Source: Gudongella sp046224405 (GTDB taxonomy: Bacteria; Bacillota; Clostridia; Tissierellales; Tissierellaceae). From it: a DNA stretch of 12,114 nucleotides. The stretch is from NCBI RefSeq assembly GCF_046224405.1, contig NZ_JBJXRK010000043.1, positions 1-12,114 of the forward strand, read 5' to 3'. The notes beneath the pieces were generated by a model. That model worked only from the letters and a program-made list of their open reading frames with translations. It was not told the DNA's origin and ran no database searches. The position numbers and the translations under genes were made by a program. Below are positions 1 through 6,504 of this stretch, in pieces (within the stretch, counting starts at the first letter, position 1; every line of letters begins with the position of its first letter).

Positions 1-52
1 CTTAAATTATCCAACGCTTAAGAAAACTTGTCCGGGTGTTTCTATTCTTATA

Positions 53-128
53 TGGAGCCCACGACCGGATTTGAACCGGTGACCTCTTGCTTACCATGCA
101 AGTGCTCTACCTCCTGAGCTACGTGGGC
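53..128 (-). tRNA. tRNA-Thr, anticodon GGU
   Basis: The minus strand folds into a complete cloverleaf. The acceptor arm GCCCACG/CGTGGGC is 7 bp. The D-stem is GCTC/GAGC. The anticodon stem CTTGC/GCAAG closes the 7-nt loop ATGGTAA, so the anticodon is GGT and reads ACC/ACU threonine codons. The T-arm is ACCGG-TTCAAAT-CCGGT. The discriminator base is U (position 56), and CCA is encoded at 55-53. The gene has its own promoter just upstream and lies downstream of sigH. In related Clostridia the sigH-to-tuf interval often holds tRNA genes, so further tRNAs or tuf may follow outside the window (inference). Confidence 0.97.
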
Positions 129-140
129 TTACAATAAGAT

Positions 141-169
141 ATTTTACTATTGATTAATACCCTTGTCAA
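141..169 (-). promoter_or_regulatory. SigA-type promoter of tRNA-Thr
   Basis: On the minus strand a perfect -35 box TTGACA (169-164) is followed by a 17-bp spacer and the -10 box TAAAAT (146-141). The expected start site is near 134, only a few bases before the mature tRNA 5' end at 128. The tRNA can therefore be transcribed independently of the sigH operon. Confidence 0.85.
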
Positions 170-247
170 TACTCATTCTTCATTAGGAACGGGAAATTTC
201 TGCTTTCCTGAATCTTGGTGTATAATGAAATTTCCATACATGAGTAT
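169..247. repeat. Nested inverted repeats between sigH and tRNA-Thr
   Basis: An outer 8-bp inverted repeat (ATACTCAT 169-176, ATGAGTAT 240-247) encloses an inner 9-bp inverted repeat (GGAAATTTC 192-200, GAAATTTCC 227-235). The arms are collinear, so one RNA could form two stacked helices with an asymmetric internal loop and a loop of about 26 nt. No T-tract follows on the minus strand, so it is not a standard intrinsic terminator. The outer arm touches the -35 box of the tRNA promoter. It could be a 3' end or processing structure for the sigH transcript, or chance in AT-rich DNA. Confidence 0.4.
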
Positions 248-271
248 AAATGTAAGTTTCCCTGGTATATT

Positions 272-919
272 TCAGATGCTTTCTTTATCCGTCAAGTACC
301 GTTCAATCTTCTTCTTGATTCGCTGCAAAGCATTATCTATGCTTTTTACCCTCCGGTTCAAATCAATGGCGATTTCTTCATAGCTTCTTCCCTCGACATA
401 ATAGGTAAGCACCTGCCTCTCAAGACTGCTTAGCATGCTGTTGATCTTCTCCTCAGTTGCGTCCAGGTCCTCCTTTCCAATGAACAGCTCCATTGGATCT
501 GTTGCACCGTCGCTGCTTACGGTCTCAGCCATGGTTGAGGCTCCTTCTCTGTAGATGGGCTTGTTCAAGGAAATGTATCCATTAAGCGGAAGGTGCTTTT
601 GCCTCGTTGCAGTCTTTATGGCGGTTATCATTTGCCTTGTGACGCAAATATCGGCAAAATTCCTGAAGGAGGAAGTCTTCTCATCCCTGAAATCCCGGAT
701 AGCCTTGTACAGTCCAATCATGCCTTCCTGTATTATATCATCCCGGTCGGCACCAACAATGTAGTAGACCTTTGCTTTGACCTTTACCAGGTCCTTGTAT
801 TTGTATATAAGGTGTTCCAAGGCCAGCAGGTCCCCTCCGTTGGCCAGTGCAACAATCTCTTCGTCTGACATCTTGTCGTAAATTAGTCCACTTACTTTAT
901 CTTGTCCCTTGAAGACCAT
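272..919 (-). CDS. sigH: RNA polymerase sporulation sigma factor SigH (Spo0H)
   Basis: This is a sigma-70 family factor. In spore formers SigH directs transcription at the transition to stationary phase and at the onset of sporulation. The 215-aa length fits the family. Region 2 is clear: the core-binding segment DIIQEGMIGLYKAIRDF lies at residues 61-77, and the region 2.3-2.4 segment for promoter melting and -10 recognition at about 85-109 (FRNFADICVTRQMITA followed by ATRQKH). Region 4, with its helix-turn-helix for -35 recognition, is at about 155-206 (SYEEIAIDLNRRVKSIDNAL). The ATG start is supported by GGGAGGT seven bases upstream. It is the last gene of the cysS-to-sigH run, 25 bp after yacP. 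I did not find a separate promoter in that gap, but one inside yacP is not excluded. Confidence 0.95.
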   Translation of the reverse strand: MVFKGQDKVSGLIYDKMSDEEIVALANGGDLLALEHLIYKYKDLVKVKAKVYYIVGADRDDIIQEGMIGLYKAIRDFRDEKTSSFRNFADICVTRQMITAIKTATRQKHLPLNGYISLNKPIYREGASTMAETVSSDGATDPMELFIGKEDLDATEEKINSMLSSLERQVLTYYVEGRSYEEIAIDLNRRVKSIDNALQRIKKKIERYLTDKESI

Positions 920-944
920 TGTGAAACCTCCCTGATGATTGTGA

Positions 945-1469
945 CTATTTTCCCTTCCAGTCCTTAAGCTTGTGCAATACCTGATCTTCCAGCCTTCCGA
1001 TTGATATGTCGTTTCTTGTATTGAGTCTTTTCCTTTTTCTGTTGACCATTCTCATTTCATCTTCAATTTCCGCCTGAAGCTCCCTTGCGGAAATTCTGAT
1101 TCCACCTCTTGAAAGTATTATCTGCTGCTCAACCCAATCAGAGGTGGCAACCCTCACCCGCATTTCACGGCCCATTTCATCAAGTGCCTTCTCAATGTAG
1201 TGGTCCGCCAGCTCATTCTCCTTTGTGTAGATGACCCTGATACCCTTGTACTCCTCTTCACTCCTGTTGTTACCCTTAACCATGTAGGCATCAAACACTA
1301 CAAATATTTCAATTCCTGAATAATGCTTGTATTCTGCAAGAATTTCCACAAGGGTGGTCCTGGCCTGTTCAAGGTCCACCTTTGAAATCTCCTTCAGGTT
1401 TTCCCAGGAGTTGATGATGTTGTAGCCGTCTACAAAAAGGTACTCCTTGGATTTCCTATTTCCCTTCAT
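945..1469 (-). CDS. yacP: YacP/Rae1-family NYN-domain ribonuclease
   Basis: This 174-aa protein is a PIN-like NYN-domain nuclease of the YacP family. The Bacillus subtilis member, Rae1, is an endonuclease that cuts mRNA in the ribosomal A site in a translation-dependent way. The acidic metal-binding residues are in the expected places: Asp14 in FVDGYNII, Asp60 in VVFDAY, Asp89 in ELADHYIE and Asp111 in VATSDW. The basic C-terminal half (RMVNRKRKRLNTR, about 140-152) could contact RNA or the ribosome. The start overlaps the end of rlmB by 14 bp, and GAGG precedes the ATG inside rlmB, which suggests translational coupling. Its place beside rlmB and mrnC fits a ribosome-linked role. Family membership is firm; the exact substrate is inferred from the homologue. 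Confidence 0.9.
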   Translation of the reverse strand: MKGNRKSKEYLFVDGYNIINSWENLKEISKVDLEQARTTLVEILAEYKHYSGIEIFVVFDAYMVKGNNRSEEEYKGIRVIYTKENELADHYIEKALDEMGREMRVRVATSDWVEQQIILSRGGIRISARELQAEIEDEMRMVNRKRKRLNTRNDISIGRLEDQVLHKLKDWKGK

Positions 1470-2199
1470 AGGACTGCCTCACAACCTCATAAATGAGAAT
1501 TGATGCAGCGTTGGAAGCATTAAGGGACCCAACCTTCCCGGTCATAGGAATTTTAACAAGAACATCACACTTTTCCTTTACAAGCCTTGAAAGGCCTTTT
1601 CCTTCATTTCCGATCACAAGGGCAATGGCTCCCTTCAGGTCGGTCCTGAAGTATTCATTCTTCCCATCCATGTCAGCACCATATATCCAGAGACCTTCCT
1701 TTTTTAGTTCTTCAATGGTCTGGGAGATGTTGCCCACCTGGGCCACCATCATGTGCTCAACAGCCCCTGCAGAGCTCTTGTAGACGGTCTGATTGACCAT
1801 TGCAGCACGCCTCTTGGGTATGACAACTCCATGGACACCGGCACACTCGGCAGTTCTTATGATTGCACCAAGGTTGTGTGTGTCCTCTATTCCGTCAAGT
1901 ACCAGAATAAACGGGGATTCGTTCCTGTTCTTTGCAAGCTTAAGCATATCCGCCACATCTGAATACTCGTAGCCTGTCACCAGGGCAACAACTCCCTGAT
2001 GGGCATTGCCATCTGCCATGGAGTCAAGCTTGTTCTTGTCCACCTGCTGTATTACAATCCCCATGTCCTTGGCTTTTCCCATTATCTTGTTTATGGAACC
2101 CTTCAGGTCTCCCTTGAGGACATAAAGTTTGTCCACCTGCTTGTCCGACTTCAAAAGCTCCATAACTGGATTCCTTCCAGATACATACATCTCTTTCAT
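1456..2199 (-). CDS. rlmB: 23S rRNA (guanosine-2'-O-)-methyltransferase RlmB
   Basis: This is a SPOUT-class (TrmH/SpoU family) methyltransferase of 247 aa. RlmB methylates the 2'-O of G2251 (E. coli numbering) in the 23S rRNA P-loop, using S-adenosylmethionine. An N-terminal substrate-binding domain (about 1-75, beginning VSGRNPVMELL) is followed by the knotted catalytic domain with all three SpoU motifs: motif 1 DTHNLGAIIRTAECAGV (106-122, Asn109 and Arg115), motif 2 VIGNEGKGL (195-203, Glu199) and motif 3 IPMTGKVGSLNASNAA (217-232). Some automatic pipelines label such proteins TrmH or YacO. The first ATG follows AGGAGA by six bases; Met4 is a less likely alternative. The gene begins 12 bp after thyX stops and overlaps yacP. 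Confidence 0.94.
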   Translation of the reverse strand: MKEMYVSGRNPVMELLKSDKQVDKLYVLKGDLKGSINKIMGKAKDMGIVIQQVDKNKLDSMADGNAHQGVVALVTGYEYSDVADMLKLAKNRNESPFILVLDGIEDTHNLGAIIRTAECAGVHGVVIPKRRAAMVNQTVYKSSAGAVEHMMVAQVGNISQTIEELKKEGLWIYGADMDGKNEYFRTDLKGAIALVIGNEGKGLSRLVKEKCDVLVKIPMTGKVGSLNASNAASILIYEVVRQSYEGK

Positions 2200-2211
2200 A
2201 TATATTCTCCT

Positions 2212-3003
2212 CTACTCTGCTGCAGCCTGGGCTGCTATTCTCTCATCCAGGTCCTTGAAAAACTCTCTGACCTCCACAATTCTTCCACAGGTCATCTCAC
2301 CCTCGGGGCATGGTCCGTTTACACAGCCTGGACCTGCGTGGCCGAACAGTACCGGATAAACCTTTTTCACTTCCCTGAGCATCTGGATTGCAAGCTCCCT
2401 TATTTCCCACTGGGCCCTGTTGCAGGTTCTTAAACTGAAGAAGTTCATGAGACTTCTTGCGTTCATGGTCACTACAATTTTTGTCTCACAGGCATTGGGG
2501 AATACGTATCTTGCATCCTCAATGGCTTCCTTCTCTGCCCTTTGCCTTGCATCCTTCTCTTTTCTGCCTTCATCTATATATCTATTGTAATGCTTTTCAT
2601 ACAATCTCTTTGAGATTTCATCATATGCCTTTTGGTCAGCCTCCATGGCTTCCACGAAAATCCTCTTTGACTCTGGGTCTGATTCTATGTGAGGAGGTAT
2701 GACATATTCAAACTGGGCCAGTCTGACATACCTTTGGGACTGCTGCGAAAAGCTTGCTATCCTGTGCCTCACAAGCTGATGGGTAAGGGTTCTTGAAACT
2801 CCCTCTATTCCAAATGTAAAGCTAACATGTTCAATTGGACTTTCATGTCCAAGGTCCATAAGCAGCTTAAGAAATGATCGCATCTTCTTGTCATCCTGTC
2901 CTTCCTCTATATCACTTATCCCAACAGGGGAATAGCATAGCTTTGCCGCTGAGGCAACCAACTTCTCACCCTCTGGAGTATATCTCAACAATTCAACCTT
3001 CAT
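2212..3003 (-). CDS. thyX: FAD-dependent thymidylate synthase ThyX
   Basis: ThyX makes dTMP from dUMP with methylenetetrahydrofolate and NAD(P)H, with FAD as the hydride carrier. It is unrelated to ThyA. The diagnostic ThyX signature RHRxxSxxxxSxR is present at residues 79-91 (RHRIASFSQQSQR). Other family segments are LGHESPIEHVSFTF (51-64) and NARSLMNFFSLRTCNRAQWE (181-200). At 263 aa it is a little longer than many ThyX proteins. The extra length is mostly a C-terminal tail with cysteines at 227, 232 and 239 (GCVNGPCPEGEMTCG). The start overlaps the end of mrnC by 11 bp and is preceded by GGGGAG, which suggests coupled translation. No thyA is present in the window, so I cannot say whether this is the cell's only dTMP source. 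Confidence 0.96.
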   Translation of the reverse strand: MKVELLRYTPEGEKLVASAAKLCYSPVGISDIEEGQDDKKMRSFLKLLMDLGHESPIEHVSFTFGIEGVSRTLTHQLVRHRIASFSQQSQRYVRLAQFEYVIPPHIESDPESKRIFVEAMEADQKAYDEISKRLYEKHYNRYIDEGRKEKDARQRAEKEAIEDARYVFPNACETKIVVTMNARSLMNFFSLRTCNRAQWEIRELAIQMLREVKKVYPVLFGHAGPGCVNGPCPEGEMTCGRIVEVREFFKDLDERIAAQAAAE

Positions 3004-3445
3004 TTGTCGCTCCCCTTTCTGTATCAGACTGGTATATGTGCCTGAAAAGCTCCATCAGCCTTTCGTCCTTTCCCGACAGGTACAAATAGCCCATCAGGCA
3101 TTCAAAGCCTGTGGCATACTTGTAATCCCTTAGATCAACATTCTTTGGAGAAGAGTTTATCCTAGCGTTTCTACCTCTTCTTATAAAGGATTTTTCCTCA
3201 TCCGTAAGCAGCTCATCCAGCTTTATGACAGACTCTGCCTGTGCATTGGCCTTAACATACCTAGTAGCTTCCTTGTGAAGCTTGTTCACATTCACATCCC
3301 TGGACATGATGGCAGTTCTTACAAGGAGCTCAAAAACTGCGTCTCCGATGTAAGCCAGCTGCAGCGGAGACATCATCCTAAGGTCTTCACCTTTCAGTTC
3401 CTCGTTCACGTCCCTGAAGGATTTGACCTCTAGACCCTTTTCCAT
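2993..3445 (-). CDS. mrnC: Mini-ribonuclease III (MrnC)
   Basis: Mini-III is an RNase III catalytic domain without the double-stranded-RNA-binding domain. In Bacillus it matures the ends of 23S rRNA. This 150-aa protein matches that layout. The catalytic signature lies in LAYIGDAVFEL (about 30-40, Asp35), with the second acidic motif YATGFECLMGYLYLSG (110-125, Glu115). A basic stretch with RRGRNARINSSPKN (89-102) fits RNA contact. It overlaps the 3' end of cysS by 16 bp. Its ribosome binding site (GATGGTG) is weak, so translation may depend on ribosomes finishing cysS. Met24 or Met25 are possible later starts but would leave little in front of the catalytic motif. Clostridia and bacilli commonly keep mrnC directly after cysS. 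Confidence 0.93.
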   Translation of the reverse strand: MEKGLEVKSFRDVNEELKGEDLRMMSPLQLAYIGDAVFELLVRTAIMSRDVNVNKLHKEATRYVKANAQAESVIKLDELLTDEEKSFIRRGRNARINSSPKNVDLRDYKYATGFECLMGYLYLSGKDERLMELFRHIYQSDTERGATNEG

Positions 3446-4824
3446 TTTACACCATCTCTCGTGTCTTCAAGGACAATTCCCCGCTCCAGAAGATCGTCCC
3501 TGATCTGGTCAGCCTTAGCGAAGTCCCTGTTCTTCCTTGCTTCGTTTCTATCCTCAATAAGCTTTTGAATCTCCTCATCAAGAATCTCATCCTTCCTTGT
3601 GAGTATTCCAAGGACCTTGGCCAGCTGCATCAAGATGTCATATGAATGCCTGACTGCCCCTCTTGATGATTCCTCATTGAAATTTGAGTTTGTATACTTA
3701 ACAAGATCAAATATTGCTGCAACTGCATCAGCAGTGTTCAGGTCGTCATCCATGCTGTCCTCAAAGCTCTTCTTGAAGGCATCGATTTCCGCAATTATGG
3801 AATCCTCATTTCCTAAATTCTCAGGCAGATCCTTCTCCAACAGGAACTCCAGATTTTTCTTGGCACCGTAGAGCCTTTCAAGACCGTTCCTGTTCTGGTC
3901 CATTATCTCCCTGCTGAAGTTGATTGGCTTTCTGTAATGGGCGGATAAGAGAAAAAATCTCAAGACTTCCATTTCGTACTCTTCCTGGATTTCCTTAAGT
4001 GTGAAGAAGTTACCCAGTGATTTTGACATCTTCTGATTATCAACAAAGAGCATTCCGTTGTGCAGCCAGTAATTGGCAAAGGGTTTGCCTGTAAGTGTTT
4101 CCGACTGTGCAATCTCATTTTCGTGGTGAGGGAACTGCAAATCCTCCCCTCCGGAATGGATGTCAATGGTCTCACCTAGTAGGGCTTTGGCCATTACTGA
4201 ACACTCTATGTGCCAGCCGGGTCTTCCCTTGCCCCATGGGCTATCCCATGAAGGCTCACCTGGCTTTTCCTTTTTCCATAGCACGAAATCCATTGGATTC
4301 CTCTTGTCCTCATTTACATCTATCCTGGCACCGCTTACCAGCTCATCTATGTTCTTCTTGCTGAGCTTACCGTAGTCCCTGGCGCTTTCAATGCTGAAAT
4401 AGACATTTCCATCCACCTCATAGGCTGCACCCTTCTCCTCCAGAGCCTTGATGAAATCAACCATCTGGGATATATAGTCCGTAGCCTTTGGATTGATGGT
4501 GTTGTACTGGTAGATACCCAGAGCTCCTGCATCCTCCTTGAAGGCTGCAATGTATCTGTCGGCAACCTCCTCGACTGTTATGTTCTCCTCCTTGGCCTTG
4601 TTTATAAGCTTGTCGTCAATGTCCGTGAAGTTCAATACAAACCTTACGTCATAGCCCTTGTATATAAAGTATCTCCTAAGTGTATCAAAGGTCACAAGAG
4701 GCCTAGCGTTTCCAACGTGGATAAAGTTATACACAGTGGGACCGCAGTTGTACATGCTTACCTGCCCCTCCACCAGCGGCACAAACTCCTCCTTCTTTCT
4801 TGTCAATGAATTAAATAGCTTCAT
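3430..4824 (-). CDS. cysS: Cysteinyl-tRNA synthetase
   Basis: This is a class Ia synthetase that charges tRNA-Cys with cysteine. With the start chosen here it has 464 aa, normal for the family. The ATP-binding HIGH motif appears as HVGN (36-39) and KMSKS at 265-269. The four zinc ligands that select cysteine are conserved: Cys27, Cys208, His233 and Glu237, matching Cys28, Cys209, His234 and Glu238 of the E. coli enzyme. The C-terminal region (about 315-464) holds the helical DALR-type domain. I chose the ATG at 4824 because AAGGAGG lies six bases before it. An in-frame ATG 18 bases further upstream would put that ribosome binding site inside the gene. A terminator-like hairpin ends 26 bp upstream of the start. 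The gene overlaps mrnC. Confidence 0.96.
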   Translation of the reverse strand: MKLFNSLTRKKEEFVPLVEGQVSMYNCGPTVYNFIHVGNARPLVTFDTLRRYFIYKGYDVRFVLNFTDIDDKLINKAKEENITVEEVADRYIAAFKEDAGALGIYQYNTINPKATDYISQMVDFIKALEEKGAAYEVDGNVYFSIESARDYGKLSKKNIDELVSGARIDVNEDKRNPMDFVLWKKEKPGEPSWDSPWGKGRPGWHIECSVMAKALLGETIDIHSGGEDLQFPHHENEIAQSETLTGKPFANYWLHNGMLFVDNQKMSKSLGNFFTLKEIQEEYEMEVLRFFLLSAHYRKPINFSREIMDQNRNGLERLYGAKKNLEFLLEKDLPENLGNEDSIIAEIDAFKKSFEDSMDDDLNTADAVAAIFDLVKYTNSNFNEESSRGAVRHSYDILMQLAKVLGILTRKDEILDEEIQKLIEDRNEARKNRDFAKADQIRDDLLERGIVLEDTRDGVKWKRV

Positions 4825-4830
4825 ACGAGT

Positions 4831-4837
4831 CCTCCTT
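4831..4837 (-). promoter_or_regulatory. cysS ribosome binding site (decides the start)
   Basis: AAGGAGG on the minus strand, six bases before the ATG at 4824. It rules out the longer reading frame that opens at 4842, because that start codon lies upstream of this site. Confidence 0.85.
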
Positions 4838-4850
4838 AACATTACTAAAC

Positions 4851-4884
4851 AAAAATCGCCCCTGATCTAAGCAGAGACGATTTT
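4851..4884 (-). terminator. Intrinsic terminator or attenuator between gltX and cysS
   Basis: On the minus strand a 13-bp stem with two G-U pairs (5' arm 4884-4872, 3' arm 4864-4852, inner pairs CTG/CAG) closes the 7-nt loop CTTAGAT. The 3' arm runs into TTTTTG. This is a standard rho-independent terminator for the proS-gltX transcript. Because it also lies just before the cysS ribosome binding site, downstream of a possible promoter and leader, it may act as an attenuator for cysS. Confidence 0.8.
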
Positions 4885-4885
4885 C

Positions 4886-4947
4886 AGCCTGAATCATGGC
4901 TTAACACAACGGTCCAAACCAGTCTATGCTACTCTCATTCTATTATA
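4886..4947 (-). promoter_or_regulatory. Putative cysS promoter and leader, possibly a relict T-box
   Basis: The minus strand has a perfect -10 box TATAAT (4947-4942), but no -35 box at normal distance; TTGACT at the gltX stop is only 13 bp away. Downstream are TTTGGACCG (4918-4910), which resembles the T-box core UGGNACCG with one base missing, a small hairpin AGCC/GGCT (4901-4898, 4889-4886), and then the terminator hairpin. There is no room for a full stem I unless it starts within gltX. A decayed cysteine T-box is an inference; cysS genes in Firmicutes are often T-box controlled. Confidence 0.35.
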
Positions 4948-4958
4948 TGAAGCAGCCA

Positions 4959-6440
4959 TCAGTCAATTATATCCAGTACCTTTTGGGCTCTATCAACTAT
5001 TTTGTCATTCCCAAGTAGATAGAGCACATTAACAAGCTCCGGTCCATGTGCGCTTCCAGTCAAGGCAACCCTTGTGGGCATAAATAGATTCTTGCCCTTT
5101 ATTCCAGTGTTCTTCTGGATCCTCTTCATGAAGTCCTTGGCATTTTCCAGGGTGATCTGGTCTGATTCCTGGGCCTCCTTAATTATCGCATCCATGAGCG
5201 TCCTTCCATTTTCATTGTTAAGGAACTCATCATAGGCCTCTGCTTCATATATCGGATTCTCTTCAAAAATGAACCCAACCTTCTCTACTACCTCATTTAC
5301 AGTTGCAAGTCCTTCCCTGACGGTTTCTATGAGAACATCTACCCAATGGGAGTTCTCCCTTGCAAAATCCTCATCCATGTAGCCTGCTTCAATAAGATAG
5401 GGTAGGGTCATATCCTTGATCCTCTGGAGGCTTTCACTTCTTATATAGTGTCCGTTTACCCAGTCAAGCTTGTCCTTGTCAAATATTCCACCAGTCTTTG
5501 AAACCCTGTCAAATGAGAATTTCTGGACCATTTCATCCATTGATAGTATTTCCTCATTTCCTTCCGGGCTCCAGCCCACCAACGCCAGATAGTTCACAAG
5601 ACCCTCAGGCAGGTATCCTTTGGTTCTGAAATCATCAACGGATACATCCCCATGTCTCTTGGACAGCTTCTTCCTCTCCTTGTTCAGAACAGTTGGCAGA
5701 TGTACATAGGTTGGCTTCTCCCAACCAAAGGCCTCATACATATACACGTGCTTTGGAGTTGATGGAAGCCACTCCTCTCCCCTTACTATGTGGGTTATTC
5801 CCATTAGATGGTCATCCACCACTACCGCCATGTGATATGTGGGGAAGCCATCTGACTTCAGCAACACCTGGTCGTCTATGTCATTTGTATTTATGGTGAT
5901 GTCACCTCTTACAAGATCGTGGAAATGAATATCCCTGTTAAGGGGAAGCTTCAGTCTCACAACATGGTCTTCACCTGCGGCAACCCTCTTCTTGGCATCC
6001 TCAAGGGATACGTTTCTGCAGAAGCCATCGTATTTTGGAACCATGCCCTTCATCTTCTGTTCTTCCCTTACCGCTTCCAGTCTTTCCTTTGAGCAGAAGC
6101 AGTAGTATGCGTGACCGTTCTCTATCAGTTCATCAACATATTTTCTATAGATATCCAATCTCTTTGATTGCACATAGGGACCGAAGTCACCCTTTTCAAC
6201 AATTTTACCGTCCTCTACGAAGACCCCCTCATCATACTGGACGCCAGCCCAGTGAAGGGAATCAATAAGGTTCTCTATGGCTCCTTCAACAAATCTGGTC
6301 TGATCTGTATCCTCGATTCTCAGCACAAACTTGCCGCCGTTCTTCTTGGCGAAAAGATAATTGTACAAAGCGGTTCTCAAGCCTCCAATGTGTAGATATC
6401 CCGTAGGACTGGGGGCAAATCTCACTCTTATATCACTCAA
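4959..6440 (-). CDS. gltX: Glutamyl-tRNA synthetase
   Basis: This class Ib synthetase charges tRNA-Glu. In Firmicutes lacking GlnRS it also misacylates tRNA-Gln for GatCAB; which applies here cannot be read from the window. With the chosen start it has 493 aa. The HIGH motif is HIGG at 17-20 in RFAPSPTGYLHIGG, and KMSKS is KLSKR at 258-262, followed by HGDVSVDDF. A Cys-x-Cys pair (114, 116) and Cys141 lie in the region where many bacterial GluRS bind zinc. The start is TTG at 6440: AGGAGGT sits seven bases upstream, and the ATG at 6467 would place that site inside the gene. The residue after the start begins SDIRVRFAPS, as in homologues. It follows proS after 60 bp with no evident promoter and is probably cotranscribed from the proS T-box promoter. 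Confidence 0.95.
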   Translation of the reverse strand: MSDIRVRFAPSPTGYLHIGGLRTALYNYLFAKKNGGKFVLRIEDTDQTRFVEGAIENLIDSLHWAGVQYDEGVFVEDGKIVEKGDFGPYVQSKRLDIYRKYVDELIENGHAYYCFCSKERLEAVREEQKMKGMVPKYDGFCRNVSLEDAKKRVAAGEDHVVRLKLPLNRDIHFHDLVRGDITINTNDIDDQVLLKSDGFPTYHMAVVVDDHLMGITHIVRGEEWLPSTPKHVYMYEAFGWEKPTYVHLPTVLNKERKKLSKRHGDVSVDDFRTKGYLPEGLVNYLALVGWSPEGNEEILSMDEMVQKFSFDRVSKTGGIFDKDKLDWVNGHYIRSESLQRIKDMTLPYLIEAGYMDEDFARENSHWVDVLIETVREGLATVNEVVEKVGFIFEENPIYEAEAYDEFLNNENGRTLMDAIIKEAQESDQITLENAKDFMKRIQKNTGIKGKNLFMPTRVALTGSAHGPELVNVLYLLGNDKIVDRAQKVLDIID

Positions 6441-6447
6441 TTCACAC

Positions 6448-6454
6448 ACCTCCT
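6448..6454 (-). promoter_or_regulatory. gltX ribosome binding site (supports a TTG start)
   Basis: AGGAGGT on the minus strand, seven bases before TTG at 6440. There is no ATG at suitable spacing; the in-frame ATG at 6467 lies upstream of this site. Confidence 0.8.
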
Positions 6455-6478
6455 GAATTAATATCAATCCTCTGTAAC

Positions 6479-6504
6479 TTAATACCCTTAATCGGGGTAA
6501 TTAA
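6479..6504 (-). other. Small hairpin between proS and gltX
   Basis: TTAA plus TACCC pair with GGGTA plus TTAA across a 7-nt loop, with one bulged base. The stem starts within the proS stop codon region. No T-run follows on the minus strand, so it is unlikely to terminate transcription. It may protect or separate the two cistrons in the mRNA, or have no role. Confidence 0.35.

Noticed and set aside
221..226. TATAAT on the plus strand between tRNA-Thr and sigH
   Set aside because: There is no -35 box at proper spacing and no plus-strand gene downstream; it lies in AT-rich DNA opposite sigH.
4825..4842. Upstream extension of cysS to an ATG at 4842
   Set aside because: The extension contains the AAGGAGG site for the ATG at 4824, and homologues begin near MKLFNS.
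4942..4966. TTGACT and TATAAT read as a full promoter for cysS
   Set aside because: The spacer is only 13 bp, too short for a standard SigA promoter. I kept only the -10 box as weak evidence.
6479..6504. The proS-gltX hairpin as a transcription terminator
   Set aside because: The stem is weak, has a bulge and is not followed by a T-run on the minus strand; gltX has no evident promoter of its own.
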